64,000 nucleotides of DNA from positions 62,001-126,000 of the forward strand of contig NZ_JAIETU010000017.1 in assembly GCF_019744875.1 (NCBI RefSeq), in the 5' to 3' direction. A program made the position numbers and the translations under genes. This document shows positions 1-7,601 of the stretch, piece by piece (positions within the stretch are counted from its first letter, which is position 1; each line of letters opens with the position of its first letter). Source of the DNA: Hyphomicrobium sp. (GTDB lineage: Bacteria > Pseudomonadota > Alphaproteobacteria > Rhizobiales > Hyphomicrobiaceae). The notes below the pieces were generated by a model. It was not told where the DNA came from and searched no databases. It was given only the letters and a program-made list of their open reading frames with translations.

Positions 1-109
1 TTCATGTGCAAAGCACTCGGGTGAATCGGTGTTTCTAAGGTTTTGTTGTGATCCTCCTGTGCGTTTATCAAGGCCCGGCGATCATGTGACGTGGAACGAT
101 GGGTCGAAG

Positions 110-1144
110 TCATTCCATCGTGTTTTCGGGCCCGTTGTCGTGGCTGACATTGAACGACGGGGCGATCGATAGGCTGTGCTGCGGGATCGGCAGCCTGAGA
201 AGATGGCGGCGGCGGATCTCGGCCTGGCGGATGCGCCAAAGGGTTTGGGCGGGGCAGACGTCTTCCTCGGGGGCGTTGACGTTGGCAATGCCGCGGGCAG
301 AAAGCAGGGCGTCCATCTGTTTCGGATTCTCGCGCAGCCACTGGCCCCAGAGCGCGGTGTAAATATCGCCCAGCTCATCGCTGTTGGTGGCGTTGCGGCC
401 TTTGGCCAGATCGGGCGTCAGGCCCGTGGCGCCGTTTTCGAAGATCTTGGCAGCGGTGAACGCTTCGTGGATGGAGCGGCCCTGATGGCTTTGAAGGCGG
501 GCGGTATAAGGATTGAAATCGCCGCGGCCATGGGGGCCGGTTTCGAGATAGGGCGGCTCGCCGATGACGTTTTTGGGTTCGGGCACTTTGGTGTGGGATG
601 GCGCCGCATCAGGGGCACGGGCCTGAGAAGCAGGCGCAGCGCGCGCGATCAGGCCGCGCACGACGTTTTCGGGGCTGACGTTGCGCGGAAGGTTTGCGTT
701 GTTGAGGCGGTCGCGTTCGACCTTCGGCAGCTGCAGGAGCTGGCGGTCCTTGCCGACGGTATAAACCGGGATTCCGGATTTGAGGGCGCGTAGCGCGATC
801 GTTGTCGCGCCATAGTTTCCGGCATCGCCCGGAACGCCCGGGTCGTCAGGCTTGCCAGGGGCTCCGGGCACGGCCGGCTTGCCGAGAATGGTGAGTACGG
901 CGTCGGGATTGAATTCTTTCATCATCTGGCCGTTGCGGATGTGCTTTGCGAAGCGCCCGTGGCGTTTTCCGTCGGGCGCATAGCGGCGCACGGTGATGCG
1001 CAGGTGCTTGGCGACTTCATCGGCAACGCTATCGACGCCCTTGGCGGTGCCGTGGGCGATGACGGTAGGCTTTAGCTGGGCGATGGCGGTCTTGACGGCG
1101 TGATAGTCGTCGTAATCGCGGGCACCGCAGACAATGAGGCGCAT
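110..1144 (-). CDS. SLOG-fold DUF2493 (YspA-like) protein
   Basis: A 344-residue protein. Its first ~150 residues form a DUF2493/YAcAr domain of the SLOG superfamily, a Rossmann-like fold thought to bind nucleotides or nucleotide-derived ligands. The diagnostic GARD motif is at residues 7-10, followed by HGTAKGVDSVAD near 31-42 and PDAVLTI near 80. A Gly/Pro-rich, collagen-like insert (about residues 88-107) separates the core from the GIPV strand. The C-terminal ~180 residues match no family I recognise. The ATG at 1144 has a good AGGAA ribosome site 5 bases upstream and follows the preceding gene's stop by two bases, so a longer frame that runs upstream is not used. It sits in the mobile element behind an AlpA regulator. 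Molecular function is unknown. Confidence 0.8.
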   Translation of the reverse strand: MRLIVCGARDYDDYHAVKTAIAQLKPTVIAHGTAKGVDSVADEVAKHLRITVRRYAPDGKRHGRFAKHIRNGQMMKEFNPDAVLTILGKPAVPGAPGKPDDPGVPGDAGNYGATTIALRALKSGIPVYTVGKDRQLLQLPKVERDRLNNANLPRNVSPENVVRGLIARAAPASQARAPDAAPSHTKVPEPKNVIGEPPYLETGPHGRGDFNPYTARLQSHQGRSIHEAFTAAKIFENGATGLTPDLAKGRNATNSDELGDIYTALWGQWLRENPKQMDALLSARGIANVNAPEEDVCPAQTLWRIRQAEIRRRHLLRLPIPQHSLSIAPSFNVSHDNGPENTME

Positions 1145-1146
1145 GG

Positions 1147-1566
1147 CTAGTTCCTTTCCCATGCAAAGGGTGTGTCTTTGTCGACGTAGAATGCGTGCAA
1201 GGCGCGCAGGTAGCGGATCTCCGACAGCGCTTCCCGGTCGACGTGGTAGAGGCGGCGGAAGGGCAGGCGGCAAAGCGCAGCGATGCTCGCCATGGGGCTG
1301 CAGATGAAAGTGTTGTCGGGGGTGTACGTTTTCAGGAGCGTGTTGGCGGCGACGATGCGGACATCCAGATCGGCGGCGATGCGATCTGCAAGTTTGCGGA
1401 TTTTGCGTCTGCCGGGGTGGCGCCGCGGGATGCGCCGGCCGGTTCGGAAATATCCGGCAATGGCGGGAAGACGGCCAATGCCGATCGATGCATCGGCGCG
1501 GGGCGATGCGATCGGGGCGGGTGCAACGGAGGTTTGCCCGGTGGTTTGCTGAGGCGTGCTGGTCAT
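1147..1566 (-). CDS. Hypothetical protein of the integrative element
   Basis: A 139-residue protein I do not recognise. The N-terminal third is Ala/Pro/Arg-rich and probably flexible. The C-terminal half looks folded, with YHVDREALSEIRYLRALHAF in a likely helical segment. It lies between the AlpA-type regulator (9-base gap) and the SLOG gene, whose ATG comes two bases after this stop. The three genes are therefore probably one transcript. No signal peptide, membrane segment or catalytic motif is visible. Confidence 0.6.
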   Translation of the reverse strand: MTSTPQQTTGQTSVAPAPIASPRADASIGIGRLPAIAGYFRTGRRIPRRHPGRRKIRKLADRIAADLDVRIVAANTLLKTYTPDNTFICSPMASIAALCRLPFRRLYHVDREALSEIRYLRALHAFYVDKDTPFAWERN

Positions 1567-1575
1567 TGGTGGTTC

Positions 1576-2055
1576 TCAGGTTTCGGGGTGTTGCGAACAT
1601 GGGGGAGACGGACGATTGGGCACGTCCTGGCGCGTTTTATTTGCGATCCATTCGCGGACCTCGCGTTCGAGCCAGACGGTGCGATTTTTCCCGAGCGAGA
1701 AGCGGGGGGGAAAGCTTTTTGCGGCTTCAAGCCGGTCCAGATGCGTGCGTGAATAAGGAACCAGACGCCGCAGCCGTTTTAGGTCGAGGAAGCGATCGTG
1801 AATGGTAAGGATTGGAGGGACGTCGCCAGCTCGAGCGTTGATCTTTGCTTGCATCCAGCCAACGACTTCTTCGGCGGACCAGACCGATGTGCGGGGGCTT
1901 AATCGGATGCGGGCGGGAAATAGCCCGTCGGTCTCAAGCCGCAGGATGTTCGGATAGGAATAGACGACGAATGCCGAAATGAGATTGGCGTGAATGAATA
2001 AGGTTGTGGGGGGCGACAGCGCTTCAGTTGGCGAGATTTGATGTGCGTTGCTCAT
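1576..2055 (-). CDS. AlpA-family regulator with two tandem AlpA/MerR-like domains
   Basis: A 159-residue protein with two copies of the AlpA-type winged helix-turn-helix pattern. The first is around residues 35-80 (ILRLETDGLFPARIRLSPRT, then WSAEEVVGWMQ). The second is around residues 95-145 (FLDLKRLRRLVPYSRTHLDR, then VWLEREVREWI). AlpA proteins in integrative elements usually control excision or the replication genes downstream. I chose the ATG at 2055 because the upstream ATG at 2145 would place the integrase terminator (2098-2135) inside the coding region. No strong Shine-Dalgarno precedes 2055, so the exact start is uncertain. It heads a run with the next two minus-strand genes. Confidence 0.75.
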   Translation of the reverse strand: MSNAHQISPTEALSPPTTLFIHANLISAFVVYSYPNILRLETDGLFPARIRLSPRTSVWSAEEVVGWMQAKINARAGDVPPILTIHDRFLDLKRLRRLVPYSRTHLDRLEAAKSFPPRFSLGKNRTVWLEREVREWIANKTRQDVPNRPSPPCSQHPET

Positions 2056-2097
2056 AAAGAGCGTTTTGAGAAGCAGATCCCCGTCATCAAGTGCTTT

Positions 2098-2135
2098 AAA
2101 AAAAATGGCCCCCGGCTGGATTGTGCGCGGGGGCC
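2098..2135 (-). terminator. Rho-independent terminator of the integrase gene
   Basis: Read on the minus strand there is a 7-bp G/C stem (GGCCCCC at 2135-2129 pairing with GGGGGCC at 2113-2107) followed by an A and a run of eight T. It begins 7 bases past the integrase stop at 2142. It separates integrase transcription from the AlpA-type gene. Confidence 0.85.
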
Positions 2136-2141
2136 GAAGGG

Positions 2142-3506
2142 TCAAGGAGTGTCGAAGGGCAGAAGTAAGGTTTCGTCTTCTTCTTCGGTCTGGTGCTCGA
2201 TGATCGTTAGCAGTTTGTCGGCCCAGCTTTGTAGCGCTTTTTGTCGTTGCTCGGTGTAGCGGTATAAATCGTAGATGGCGGTGACGTCACCGCTTTGGCT
2301 ATGGTTGATAATCCGCTTCTGGATGTCCTTAGGAACGTCCAGGCTTCCCAATTGCGTGGTGGTGGTGCGGCGCAGGTCATGGATCACCCAGTGATCGATT
2401 TGTGCGCTGGAGTTGATGCGCCTTTTGGCCCGGTTGATGCCGGCGAACGGCCGGCGTGGGTTTGTTTTCGAGGGGAAAACATAAGGCGAGGGCGCCGGGC
2501 AATAGTATGGATAGAGGTCGCGAAGTGAGGTTTCCAGCGTGCCGGCGGCCTGATCGCGTGACAAGGCCGTCATGCGCTTGATCTCCGAAAGAATCATGAG
2601 AGCAAGCGTAGAAATCGGAACAATGTTGGGCTCGCCATTTTTGGTGCGCGATCCGGGGATAGTCCAGATTGCTTCGGCAAAATCAAGTTCGTCCCATCGC
2701 ATGCCGACGACTTCGCTTCGGCGCTGGGCTGTAAGGATTGCAAGCTGGGTAATTGGGCCAAAGGGATAGCCTTCGGCCTTGGCAGCCTCCCACACTCGGC
2801 GGATCTCGTGTTTTGTGAGAAGGCGCGTCCTCTTTTTGGCCTTGGGCGGCGAGGGGAGGTCTTCGGACGGCGAGACCAGAATGTAATCAGAGGCTCTGCA
2901 CCATTTAAAGAAGGTCTTGACGTATTTTTGGGCGTGCCGGGCGGCGCTGTACTGACCGTTTGCCTTGGCGCGGTCAATGACGGCAATCACCTCGGACTTC
3001 TTGATGGAGCAAACGGTTCTGTTGGCCCACGGGCGGTCGTAATGCTTAGTCAAGACGAAGCGATATTCGTTGATAGTGCTTTGCCGAGCGTGTCCGGGGC
3101 AATGGACCTCCAGGTAGGTTTTGAGGGCGGTTGTGAAAAGAACGGGCTCGACGCCTTCAGGCCGGTTGTTTGCAACGGCCGTTGGCGGGGCTGCGGCCGG
3201 AGTGGACGCATCCTCTGTGGGCTGCGGGTCTGGCGTGGGGTTGGGGTCGATGCCAGCCTTCACAAGGATACGTGCCTGGTCGGCCTTCAAACGGGCGTCG
3301 GCAAGTTTGACGTCGGGATAGCGACCGATGGTCATGCGGAATGCCGAGCCGTTCAGCTCGTAGCGGTAGTAGAAAGTCTTGACGCCTTTGCTGCTGACGC
3401 GAATGCCAAAGCCTTGGCACTTGGCGTCCGGGTACTGGGTGGAAACCTGAGAGGGGGTCGGGAGGGCCCGGATAAGAAGGTCGGTCAGGATGGTTCTGGA
3501 CGTCAT
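2142..3506 (-). CDS. Tyrosine site-specific integrase (DUF4102 type)
   Basis: A 454-residue phage/island integrase that catalyses recombination between the element and its tRNA target. Domains in order: N-terminal DUF4102 arm-binding domain (about 5-85, with GFGIRVSSKGVKTFYYRY), a Pro/Ala/Thr-rich linker (90-120), a core-binding SAM-like domain (120-215) and the catalytic domain (225-430). Catalytic residues are visible: Arg262 in TAQRRSE, His376 and Arg379 in HDLR, His402 in NHSQ, and a candidate nucleophile tyrosine at 412-417 in IYDLYRY. The gene is complete and intact. It starts 210 bases from the tRNA-Pro fragment, the usual arrangement for an integrase beside its own attachment site. 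Confidence 0.95.
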   Translation of the reverse strand: MTSRTILTDLLIRALPTPSQVSTQYPDAKCQGFGIRVSSKGVKTFYYRYELNGSAFRMTIGRYPDVKLADARLKADQARILVKAGIDPNPTPDPQPTEDASTPAAAPPTAVANNRPEGVEPVLFTTALKTYLEVHCPGHARQSTINEYRFVLTKHYDRPWANRTVCSIKKSEVIAVIDRAKANGQYSAARHAQKYVKTFFKWCRASDYILVSPSEDLPSPPKAKKRTRLLTKHEIRRVWEAAKAEGYPFGPITQLAILTAQRRSEVVGMRWDELDFAEAIWTIPGSRTKNGEPNIVPISTLALMILSEIKRMTALSRDQAAGTLETSLRDLYPYYCPAPSPYVFPSKTNPRRPFAGINRAKRRINSSAQIDHWVIHDLRRTTTTQLGSLDVPKDIQKRIINHSQSGDVTAIYDLYRYTEQRQKALQSWADKLLTIIEHQTEEEDETLLLPFDTP

Positions 3507-3562
3507 GGTGAGAGATCTCCATATGCTCTAAGAGCGTTCTGGTGAAATCCCGGTAGAAAAAT

Positions 3563-3583
3563 CTAGGACGGCAACTAGGACGG
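3563..3583. repeat. Tandem CTAGGACGG repeats, likely integrase arm sites
   Basis: CTAGGACGG occurs at 3563-3571 and 3575-3583, 12 bases apart start to start, between the integrase gene and the tRNA fragment. A further inverted pair, GTTACCA at 3661-3667 and TGGTAAC at 3706-3712, brackets the bases next to the tRNA copy. Direct repeats at this position usually bind the N-terminal domain of the integrase. The role is inferred from position. Confidence 0.5.
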
Positions 3584-3716
3584 TTCGTGCGAGGTGCTCT
3601 CTTGGTGGCTTATGTGGCCGTATGAGAATGAAATCGACGTTTCCCCTGGTCTTTCAGGTTGTTACCAGTGGTGGGTTGTCAGTTGGATGTGTGCGTATGT
3701 TAGGTTGGTAACAAAT

Positions 3717-3761
3717 CTGGGGGACTGGGGGTCGGAGGTTCAAATCCTCTCGCTCCGACCA
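3717..3761 (+). other. attR: 3' fragment of tRNA-Pro(GGG)
   Basis: The fragment reads as the anticodon loop (CTGGGGG, anticodon GGG), the 3' anticodon stem ACTGG, variable loop, T-arm (GGAGG, TTCAAAT, CCTCT), 3' acceptor strand CGCTCCG, discriminator A and encoded CCA at 3759-3761. No matching 5' acceptor strand (CGGAGCG) or D-arm exists upstream. Similarity to a tRNA stops at the anticodon loop. It is therefore not a functional tRNA gene but the attachment-site copy left when the element inserted. Confidence 0.85.
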
Positions 3762-3989
3762 AATCTTTTCACGGGCTGAGCCTTACCTTAGTCCGCCATC
3801 CCCCAAAAATCCTCTAGCCACCACCTAGCTACCACAATCTTGCAGGCTCCCGAAAAAAGTTGAGGGAAACTGTGGGTCGGAATCGATCTGCCTGCGAACG
3901 TCGGTAGATGAGTATCGCTGAAGGTGCTTGCGGCAGCATTGCCGAACAAGGGGTGCCAAGGATCCGTCTGTGCAGGCTTGGGGGCAAAC

Positions 3990-4472
3990 ATGGGACACTT
4001 CGATATTGGTCAAGTTTGCCTCAACGGTCACGAAATTACAGGCAACTACAAGCCCGGCTCAGAATTCGCCGAGGACTATTGCTCTCGCTGCGGCGCGAAG
4101 ACGATAACGCAGTGTCCAAAGTGCCAGACGTCGATCAAGGGGTACTTTGACTACGAAGGCGGCGTCATCGCTATCCCGACATTTGATGTCCCAGCTTACT
4201 GCTACAAATGTGGAGAACCCTTTCCTTGGATATCAAGGGCTATTCAAGCCGCGAAGGAGTTGACGGACGAGATTGAGGGTTTGAATGAAACGGAGCGCAT
4301 CAAGGCAGGAGAAAGCCTTGTCGAGATCACCAAGGATACAGCTCAAACTGAAGTGGCAATCGTACGGATCAAGAAGTTGTTGGCAAAGGCCGGTCCCGTC
4401 ATCGGCGATGGCCTAAAGCAGATCATTCTTTCCATCGCGACGGAGGCAGCCAAAAAGCAAATGGAGCTATGA
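3990..4472 (+). CDS. DUF2321 zinc-ribbon protein
   Basis: A 160-residue cytoplasmic protein. The first ~85 residues contain three Cys pairs typical of DUF2321 double zinc ribbons: CLNGH near residue 11, CSRCG near 32-36 with CPKC near 43-46, and CYKCG near 71-75. The rest is charged and helical with no membrane segment. The ATG at 3990 begins the conserved MGHFDIGQVCLNGHEI. A frame extending upstream to 3924 lacks a ribosome site. It is the first gene right of the attachment site, and its less GC-rich codon use suggests acquired DNA. The family has no settled function. Confidence 0.75.
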   Translation: MGHFDIGQVCLNGHEITGNYKPGSEFAEDYCSRCGAKTITQCPKCQTSIKGYFDYEGGVIAIPTFDVPAYCYKCGEPFPWISRAIQAAKELTDEIEGLNETERIKAGESLVEITKDTAQTEVAIVRIKKLLAKAGPVIGDGLKQIILSIATEAAKKQMEL

Positions 4473-4799
4473 AGTAGCCCGATTGGTACTCCTGCAAGGG
4501 ATGGAAGCCGAAGGGCCGAAACGCTGCCGAGCGTCTTGCCGGAGGCAAGCACAAAGTGAGCGAGGGCGGGGTCAGCGGCTCGGAGCGCGACAGCCCGGCC
4601 CGCGCGGTCATGCCGGAGGCATGCACTTAATCCGCGCGGGTGCAGCCAAACCCAGTCGGGTAAGCCGCCGATCTCCGCCATGCCCCACAGGCGCGACACG
4701 CGCGGGTGTTGCAGCACCGTCACGTCACTCCCATTGCGCGCAATCTCATGTTGCCAACCTACGCACCCCTGTTAGCTATAAGGTGGGGGAGACAAATTC
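4473..4799. other. Non-coding stretch upstream of copper genes
   Basis: About 330 bases with no gene I can support. A plus-frame reading toward 4634 and a minus-frame reading to 4723 exist but lack start signals and family resemblance. The last 20 bases carry GGTGGGGGAGAC, the ribosome site of the next gene. I looked for a cobalamin riboswitch because of the TonB receptor downstream and did not find its conserved core. Confidence 0.4.
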
Positions 4800-5186
4800 T
4801 TGCACCTGCGCGCTGCCACGACCTTGGTGTTGCTTGCCGTGCTGGCTCTGCGCAGCCTGCTGCCGGCCGGCTATATGGTGCAGGCAGCGGATGCCTCGAA
4901 TGGGTCGCCGTTCGAGATCGTGATCTGCACGGGCTCCGGGACGCAGCTTCTCAAAGTCGATGCCGACGGCAAGCCCGTTCCGTCCAAGCCGCAGCACGTC
5001 GACAATGGGCTTTGCCCGTTCGCTGCGTCCGGTGCGGCAGCCCTCGCGTCCGCAGAGCCCACGCCCCTCGTCGGCGAGGCGGAGTATGCCTCCGTAACCT
5101 ACGCTCTGGCGGTGGCCTTGTTCGCCGAGACCCCGAAGCCCGGAGCCACATCCGCGCGCGGACCGCCGTCCTCCGCATTGATCTGA
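4800..5186 (+). CDS. DUF2946 family secreted protein (copper-linked)
   Basis: A 128-residue protein starting at TTG, with GGGGGAGAC about 10 bases upstream. It has an N-terminal hydrophobic segment (residues 5-27, LVLLAVLALRSLLPAGYMV) and the DUF2946 pattern: IVICTGSG near 41-48 and NGLCPFA near 69-75. A second weakly hydrophobic stretch follows near 95-110. DUF2946 proteins are small membrane or periplasmic proteins often found beside copper uptake or resistance genes. Here the next gene, 91 bases on, encodes an OprC/NosA-like receptor, which supports a role in copper traffic. The biochemical role is not known. Confidence 0.75.
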   Translation: MHLRAATTLVLLAVLALRSLLPAGYMVQAADASNGSPFEIVICTGSGTQLLKVDADGKPVPSKPQHVDNGLCPFAASGAAALASAEPTPLVGEAEYASVTYALAVALFAETPKPGATSARGPPSSALI

Positions 5187-5277
5187 TTTACTCCGTCCAT
5201 CAGTGACACCTGCGTCGCGGTCCCGAGTGGAAGCGCGCGCCTGTCATTCGCGTCAGATACAATGTGGAATCTCAAAA

Positions 5278-7551
5278 ATGTGCGCTTCCAAGCGGCCGCA
5301 GGTGTTCGCCCGGCCAATCCCTGTCTCTATTCGCCCTGCAACGTTCGTCGCCGTCTCGACGCTGGCGTTGTTTGCTACGGCCTCGGCATCGAACGCCCAG
5401 CAGACGACCACTGAGCTGCCGGCGCTGACCGTCACGACGACGAAGGCAAAGTCCAAGGTCACGCCAAAGTCCAAGCAGGCAAACCCTGTGAGCGCCGAAC
5501 CCAACGCTGCGGACGTGAGTGACAATTCTCAGTCCAACGACGACAGCGCATCGACTGGGATCTCCGTGCCGCTCACTACGACGCAGATCAATCGGCAGGA
5601 GATCCAATCGAAGGTTCCGCAGACCAGCGACACGGCCGAGCTGCTGCGCGACGCGCCGGGCGTCAGCATCTTCAAGGCTGGCGGCGTGTCGGGGCTTCCC
5701 GTCATCAACGGCCTCAACGACGATCGCGTCAAAGTGCTGCTCAACGGCATGGTCGTGTCGTCGGCCTGCGCAAATCACATGAACCCGCCGCTCTCTTATG
5801 CGGATCCCTCGCAGATCGCGTACGTCGAGGTTGTCACGGGCGTGACGCCTGTCTCGAAGGGAGGCGACAGCCTGGGCGGCACGGTCATCGTGGAAACGTT
5901 GCCGCCCCATTTCACCGGTGCCGGCGAAGGTGTGCACACGGCGGGCAGCGTCTCTGCGTTCTATCGCAGCAATGGCGATGGCGTCGGCACGGCCGTGACG
6001 GCGCACGCGGCAAACAACACCGTCAGCGTGAACTATGCCGGCGCCTGGACGCGATCCGGCAACTATGAGGACGGACGCGGCAACGAAGTCTTGTCGTCCG
6101 AATTCGAGGCGCAGAACCACTCGGTGCAGCTCGCCGTGCGCAACGGCGGAGATCTGTTCACCCTGCAGGGTGGCTTCCAGAACATTCCGTATCAGGCCTA
6201 CGTGAACCAATACATGGACATGGTCGAGAACAAGGCCTGGTTCCTGAATGCGCGTTATGTGACGAGCTTGGATTGGGGCAAGCTCGATGCGCGGGTGTTT
6301 TACCAGAACACCAGGCACGCGATGGACTTCCTTGAAGACAAGCAGCCGGGCACGATGCCGATGCTCACGGAAGGCCAGGACGTGGGGTACGTCGTCAAAG
6401 CTGAAATCCCGCTGTCCGAGCGCGACCTGCTGCGCGTTGGAAACGAGTTCCATCATCAAGGTCTCGACGACCGCTGGCCGCCCGTGCCGGGCTCCATGAT
6501 GATGGAGCCGGATACCTATTGGAACATCAACGGCGGCACGCGCCAGCGGCTGGGCACGTTCGTCGAGTGGGAGCGGCAATGGGCACCTGCCTGGTCGACG
6601 CTCCTCGGCGTGCGCAATGATATGGTCTGGATGGATACGGGTGATGTCCAGGCCTATTGCGCGATGGGCATGATGTGCGAGCCGGATGCGTCTGCGGCCG
6701 CCGCATTCAATGCGCTCGACCGCTCGCGGACCGACGCCAACTTCGACGTCACCGCGCTTGCGCGTTACACCCCGTCAGCGACCGAAAACTACGAGTTCGG
6801 CTACGCGCGCAAGACACGGTCCCCGAACCTCTATGAGCGCTACACGTGGGGCCGTGGTGAAATGGCCATGACCATGACCGGCTGGTTCGGCGATCTCAAC
6901 GGATACGTCGGCGATCCTGACCTCGATCCCGAGGTCGCCCACACCGCAAGCTTCACTGCGGGTTGGAGCGGCGCGCGCAAGGGCTGGGAGTTCAAAGCCA
7001 CCCCGTACTACACCTACGTCGAGGACTACATTGGCGTTCGCAAAATCGGCGACAGCATGATGATGCCCGACGTCGTCTTTCTGCAGTTCGCAAATCACGA
7101 CGCCGAGCTATATGGCCTCAACTTGTCCGGCAGTCTGTTGCTCGCCGAGTCGAGCCAGTTCGGTCGCTTCGCGCTGACCGGCGTCGCCAGTTACGTGCAT
7201 GGCGAGAACGCCGACACGGGGGTCAGCCTCTATCACATGATGCCGTGGAACGGCAGGCTGGCGCTGACGCACACGCTCGGCGGATGGACGAATTCCATCG
7301 AGGTCTATGCAGTTGCCGGCAAGCACAACGTCGACACCGTCCGCAACGAAATGGAGACCGGCGGCTACGCTCTGCTCAATCTTGCGACCAGCTACGAGTG
7401 GGCGAACGCACGGATCGACCTCGGCATCAAGAATGTGCTGGATACGTACTTCGAAGATCCGCTCGCGGGGCACTATTACTTCGCGTCGCCTCGCGACAAT
7501 GTGCCGGGCGAAGGCCGCTCCTTCAACGCAGGCCTCACAGTGAAGTTCTGA
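5278..7551 (+). CDS. TonB-dependent receptor, OprC/NosA-like (copper)
   Basis: A 757-residue outer-membrane receptor. It has a signal peptide (about 1-40, ending ASASNA), a plug domain (about 90-205), and a 22-strand barrel ending in aromatic VKF. In the plug, CANHM gives the CxxxM copper-binding pattern described for Pseudomonas OprC. The extracellular loops are methionine-rich: SMMMEP, CAMGMMCEP, GEMAMTMTG and DSMMMPD. Together these point to copper rather than siderophore or cobalamin uptake. The ATG at 5278 gives a clean signal peptide. A GTG at 5203 would add 25 residues. It pairs with the DUF2946 gene and ends at a strong hairpin. The substrate is inferred from motifs. Confidence 0.9.
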   Translation: MCASKRPQVFARPIPVSIRPATFVAVSTLALFATASASNAQQTTTELPALTVTTTKAKSKVTPKSKQANPVSAEPNAADVSDNSQSNDDSASTGISVPLTTTQINRQEIQSKVPQTSDTAELLRDAPGVSIFKAGGVSGLPVINGLNDDRVKVLLNGMVVSSACANHMNPPLSYADPSQIAYVEVVTGVTPVSKGGDSLGGTVIVETLPPHFTGAGEGVHTAGSVSAFYRSNGDGVGTAVTAHAANNTVSVNYAGAWTRSGNYEDGRGNEVLSSEFEAQNHSVQLAVRNGGDLFTLQGGFQNIPYQAYVNQYMDMVENKAWFLNARYVTSLDWGKLDARVFYQNTRHAMDFLEDKQPGTMPMLTEGQDVGYVVKAEIPLSERDLLRVGNEFHHQGLDDRWPPVPGSMMMEPDTYWNINGGTRQRLGTFVEWERQWAPAWSTLLGVRNDMVWMDTGDVQAYCAMGMMCEPDASAAAAFNALDRSRTDANFDVTALARYTPSATENYEFGYARKTRSPNLYERYTWGRGEMAMTMTGWFGDLNGYVGDPDLDPEVAHTASFTAGWSGARKGWEFKATPYYTYVEDYIGVRKIGDSMMMPDVVFLQFANHDAELYGLNLSGSLLLAESSQFGRFALTGVASYVHGENADTGVSLYHMMPWNGRLALTHTLGGWTNSIEVYAVAGKHNVDTVRNEMETGGYALLNLATSYEWANARIDLGIKNVLDTYFEDPLAGHYYFASPRDNVPGEGRSFNAGLTVKF

Positions 7552-7560
7552 TGCGATAGT

Positions 7561-7592
7561 CGGGGCCAGCCCGTGAATGCCGGCTGGTCCCG
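7561..7592. terminator. Hairpin between convergent genes
   Basis: An 11-bp stem with one G-T pair (7561-7571 with 7582-7592) and a 10-base loop lies 9 bases past the receptor stop and 10 bases past the stop of the converging protease gene. There is no T-run, so termination efficiency is uncertain. It could serve both strands. Confidence 0.55.
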
Positions 7593-7601
7593 ATGAGCCC
7601 T

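Larger units (their letters stand above)
1..3761. mobile_element. Right end of an integrative element at tRNA-Pro
   Basis: This is the right-hand end of an integrated element. It holds a tyrosine integrase gene, an AlpA-type regulator and a SLOG-fold protein, all on the minus strand, and ends in a 45-base copy of the 3' part of a tRNA-Pro(GGG) gene. The tRNA copy has no 5' half here, so it is the displaced 3' end. The reconstituted tRNA and the other end of the element should lie left of base 1. That direction is inferred from the usual way tyrosine integrases use tRNA 3' ends. The cargo is unknown because most of the element is outside the window. Confidence 0.75.

Noticed and set aside
3717-3761. 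Complete tRNA-Pro gene
   Set aside because: No 5' acceptor or D-arm exists upstream; it is an attachment-site copy.
4343-4723. 126-codon minus-strand frame
   Set aside because: Overlaps the DUF2321 gene, no start signal, no family.
4473-4799. Cobalamin riboswitch ahead of the TonB receptor
   Set aside because: Conserved riboswitch core not found, and receptor motifs point to copper, not cobalamin.
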